DNA of 64,000 bases. It comes from Enterobacter ludwigii (GTDB lineage Bacteria > Pseudomonadota > Gammaproteobacteria > Enterobacterales > Enterobacteriaceae). Below, one piece after another: positions 62,072-64,000 of the stretch (the first letter of the stretch is position 1; each line of letters begins with the position of its first letter). A program made the position numbers and the translations under genes. The notes beneath the pieces are model-generated. The model saw only the letters and a program-made list of their open reading frames with translations, was not told the DNA's origin and made no database searches. The stretch is from contig NZ_CP017279.1 in NCBI RefSeq assembly GCF_001750725.1, forward strand, positions 682,001-746,000, read 5' to 3'.

Positions 62072-64000
62072 TTGAGCCAGGAATACACTGAAGACAAAGA
62101 AGTCACATTATCGAAGCTAAGCAGCGGACGTCGTCTCCTCGAGGCTTTGCTGATTGTTATTGCCCTTTTTGCCGTCTGGCTGATGGCAGCCCTACTCAGT
62201 TTCAACCCCTCAGATCCCAGCTGGTCACAAACCGCCTGGCATGAGCCTATCCATAACTTAGGCGGTGTTCCCGGCGCCTGGCTTGCAGATACGCTCTTCT
62301 TCATTTTCGGGGTGATGGCCTACACCCTTCCCGTCATTATCATTGGCGGATGCTGGTTTGCCTGGCGCCATCGTCAAAACGATGACTATATCGACTATTT
62401 CGCGGTGTCGCTGCGCCTGATTGGCGCACTGGCGCTGATCCTCACCTCGTGTGGGCTGGCGGCTATCAACGCCGATGATATCTGGTATTTCGCCTCTGGC
62501 GGGGTGATCGGCAGCCTGTTGAGCTCTGCGCTACAGCCCATGCTTCATAGCAGCGGTGGCACGCTTGCTTTGCTCTGCATCTGGGCGGCAGGACTGACGC
62601 TGTTCACCGGCTGGTCGTGGGTGAGCATCGCTGAGAAGATCGGCAGCTTTATCCTCACCCTCCTGACCTTCGCCAGCAACCGTACCCGTCGCGACGATAC
62701 GTGGGTTGACGAAGATGAATATGAAGATGAGTACGAAGAGGAAGGCGATGCTCCCGTTCAGCGTCGCGAATCTCGTCGTGCCCGCATTATGCGCGGCGCG
62801 CTGGCGCGTCGTCAGCGTGTTGCCGAGAAATTTGCCAACCCGCTAGGCCGTAAAACCGATGCGGCGCTCTTCTCCGGCAAACGCATGGATGAAGACGATC
62901 AGGTTGAATATCGTGCAGCCGGTGCGGCTGTCGATCCAAACGATGTGCTCTTCTCCGGCAACCGTGCCACGCCGGGAGCGTTTGATGAATACGACCCGCT
63001 GTTAAATGGTCACTCCGTGACCGAGCCGGTCGCTGCAGCGGCCGCCGCCACTACGGCTTCACAGGCGTATGCCGCTCCAGCCGATGCGGTGATGCCTTCA
63101 GCACCGGTTCCACCGCCCGAATCCGCCATTCAGCAACCCCAGGTGGAGTGGCAAACCGCCCCTGGCGTTCATACGCCTGAGCCGGTTATTGCGCCAGAGC
63201 CAGAGAGCTATGTTCCTGTCCAGCAGGAAGCCTGGCAGCAGCCTTATCAGCCGGAGCCGGCATATGAGCCTCAGGGATATCCGCAGTACGCGCAGCCTGC
63301 CGCACAGCCTCATCAGGAGTACGTGCCGGAGCCGGTTGAACCTGAACAGCCATACGTAGCGCCTCAGCCTGAGCCTGACGTGGTGGAAGAGGCGAAACCG
63401 TCTCGTCCGCCATTGTACTATTTTGAAGAGGTTGAAGAGCGGCGTGCCCGCGAGCGTGAACAGCTGGCGGCCTGGTATCAGCCTGTGCCTGAACCGGTGC
63501 AGGAGCCTGTAACCAAAGCACCTTCTGTTTCGGTTCCTCCGGTTGATCCAACGCCTGCCGTTGCACCTGTTGCTGAAAGCGTGAAGCAGGCTACAGCGGC
63601 AGCCGCTGCGGCTGCCCCGGTCTTTAGCCTCGCCACAGGCGGTGCGCCACGTCCACAGGTGAAAGAGGGCATTGGCCCGCAGTTACCTCGCCCAAACCGT
63701 GTTCGCGTGCCAACGCGGCGTGAGCTGGCCTCCTACGGTATCAAGCTCCCTTCTCAGCGTATGGCTGAGGAGAAAGCGCGCGAGAATGAGTATGAAGATG
63801 ACGTTGATGAAATGCATCAGGATGAACTGGCGCGCCAGTTCGCCGCGCAGCAGCATCAGCGCTATGGCGAAGAATACCAGCATGAAGTGCATCATCCGCA
63901 AGACGAAGATGACGCGGCTGAGGCGGAATTAGCGCGCCAGTTCGCGGCCACGCAGCAGCAGCGTTATGCCGGTGAGCAGCCCGCCGGAGCGAATCCGTTC
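62072..64000 (+). CDS. ftsK: FtsK, N-terminal part of the DNA translocase, cut by the window end
   Basis: The frame is open from a TTG at 62072 (GGAG upstream, MSQEYTEDKEVTL as in E. coli) to the window end, giving 643 codons. Four or five transmembrane helices (about 25-200) anchor it at the septum. The following long linker (about 210 onward) is rich in Pro, Gln, Glu and Ala, with acidic DEDEYEDEYEEE near 215-226. The motor and gamma domains lie outside the window. Near the end two copies of ELARQFAA-x-QQHQRY/TQQQRY (63824 and 63926) form a tandem duplication also present in E. coli. FtsK coordinates division with chromosome dimer resolution. Confidence 0.97.
   Translation, partial: MSQEYTEDKEVTLSKLSSGRRLLEALLIVIALFAVWLMAALLSFNPSDPSWSQTAWHEPIHNLGGVPGAWLADTLFFIFGVMAYTLPVIIIGGCWFAWRHRQNDDYIDYFAVSLRLIGALALILTSCGLAAINADDIWYFASGGVIGSLLSSALQPMLHSSGGTLALLCIWAAGLTLFTGWSWVSIAEKIGSFILTLLTFASNRTRRDDTWVDEDEYEDEYEEEGDAPVQRRESRRARIMRGALARRQRVAEKFANPLGRKTDAALFSGKRMDEDDQVEYRAAGAAVDPNDVLFSGNRATPGAFDEYDPLLNGHSVTEPVAAAAAATTASQAYAAPADAVMPSAPVPPPESAIQQPQVEWQTAPGVHTPEPVIAPEPESYVPVQQEAWQQPYQPEPAYEPQGYPQYAQPAAQPHQEYVPEPVEPEQPYVAPQPEPDVVEEAKPSRPPLYYFEEVEERRAREREQLAAWYQPVPEPVQEPVTKAPSVSVPPVDPTPAVAPVAESVKQATAAAAAAAPVFSLATGGAPRPQVKEGIGPQLPRPNRVRVPTRRELASYGIKLPSQRMAEEKARENEYEDDVDEMHQDELARQFAAQQHQRYGEEYQHEVHHPQDEDDAAEAELARQFAATQQQRYAGEQPAGANPF
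63824..63975 (+). repeat. duplicated ELARQFAAxQQQRY segment in the FtsK linker
   Basis: Two copies of about 50 bp start at 63824 and 63926, each encoding ELARQFAA, then Q/H-rich residues and RY. Such linker duplications vary among enterobacterial FtsK proteins. Confidence 0.8.

Overview
The window is chromosomal DNA of a member of the Enterobacteriaceae, probably Enterobacter or a close relative. The backbone gene order, ybjN-potFGHI-ybjO-rlmC-artJ-artMQIP-ybjP-ybjQ-amiD / ybjS-ybjT-ltaE-poxB-hcr-hcp-lysO-aqpZ-ybjD-ybjX-macAB-cspD-clpS-clpA-infA-aat-cydC-cydD-trxB-lrp-ftsK, matches the E. coli K-12 ybjN to ftsK segment. Nearly every backbone protein has its E. coli counterpart's length and is highly similar in sequence as I recall it. 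REP-type palindromes, ArgR boxes and an FNR-type site are also those of an enteric bacterium. The genus is an inference; no marker in the window decides it.

Four additions break the synteny. (1) A two-component system (6799-8956) sits between rlmC and artJ. (2) About 20 kb between amiD and ybjS (14794-34390) holds a winged-helix/IprA-like regulator, gspAB, divergent gspCDEFGHIJKLMO (type II secretion), a GH18 chitinase, a small lytic transglycosylase and a GH19 chitinase. (3) A DoxX-family membrane protein gene (39854-40288) is divergent from poxB. (4) Between clpA and infA, where E. coli has tRNA-Ser serW, there is a hairpin-rich stretch and an unrecognised 148-residue ORF with an HEVAH motif; I found no tRNA there or anywhere else in the window.

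Layout: 1-5559 putrescine import and small conserved genes; 5600-6727 23S rRNA methylation; 6799-8956 two-component system; 9020-12800 arginine uptake (artJ and artPIQM) with ArgR boxes; 13027-14793 envelope lipoprotein, YbjQ and the AmiD amidase; 14794-34390 secretion and chitin-degradation island; 34391-39702 reductase, threonine aldolase and pyruvate oxidase group; 40346-42977 hybrid-cluster protein and its reductase; 43122-50996 lysine exporter, aquaporin, OLD-family ATPase, YbjX and MacAB; 51067-55291 cold-shock-like CspD, ClpSA and IF1; 55576-60897 N-end rule transferase, CydDC exporter and thioredoxin reductase; 61442-64000 Lrp and the N-terminal part of FtsK, cut by the window end.

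The island reads as one functional unit. GspC-M and O build a secretion machine, and two multi-domain chitinases of different glycoside hydrolase families, both with Sec signals and chitin-binding modules, are the obvious cargo. GspAB and the lytic transglycosylase would handle the peptidoglycan barrier. Notable oddities are a GspA without a recognisable P-loop, a G9 tract inside the GH18 catalytic region, and no GspN or pilotin gene. aat, clpS and clpA (N-end rule) lie close together, as do trxB and cydDC (redox) and the two transport systems for basic amino acids and polyamines. I see no CRISPR array, insertion sequence, rRNA or tRNA.
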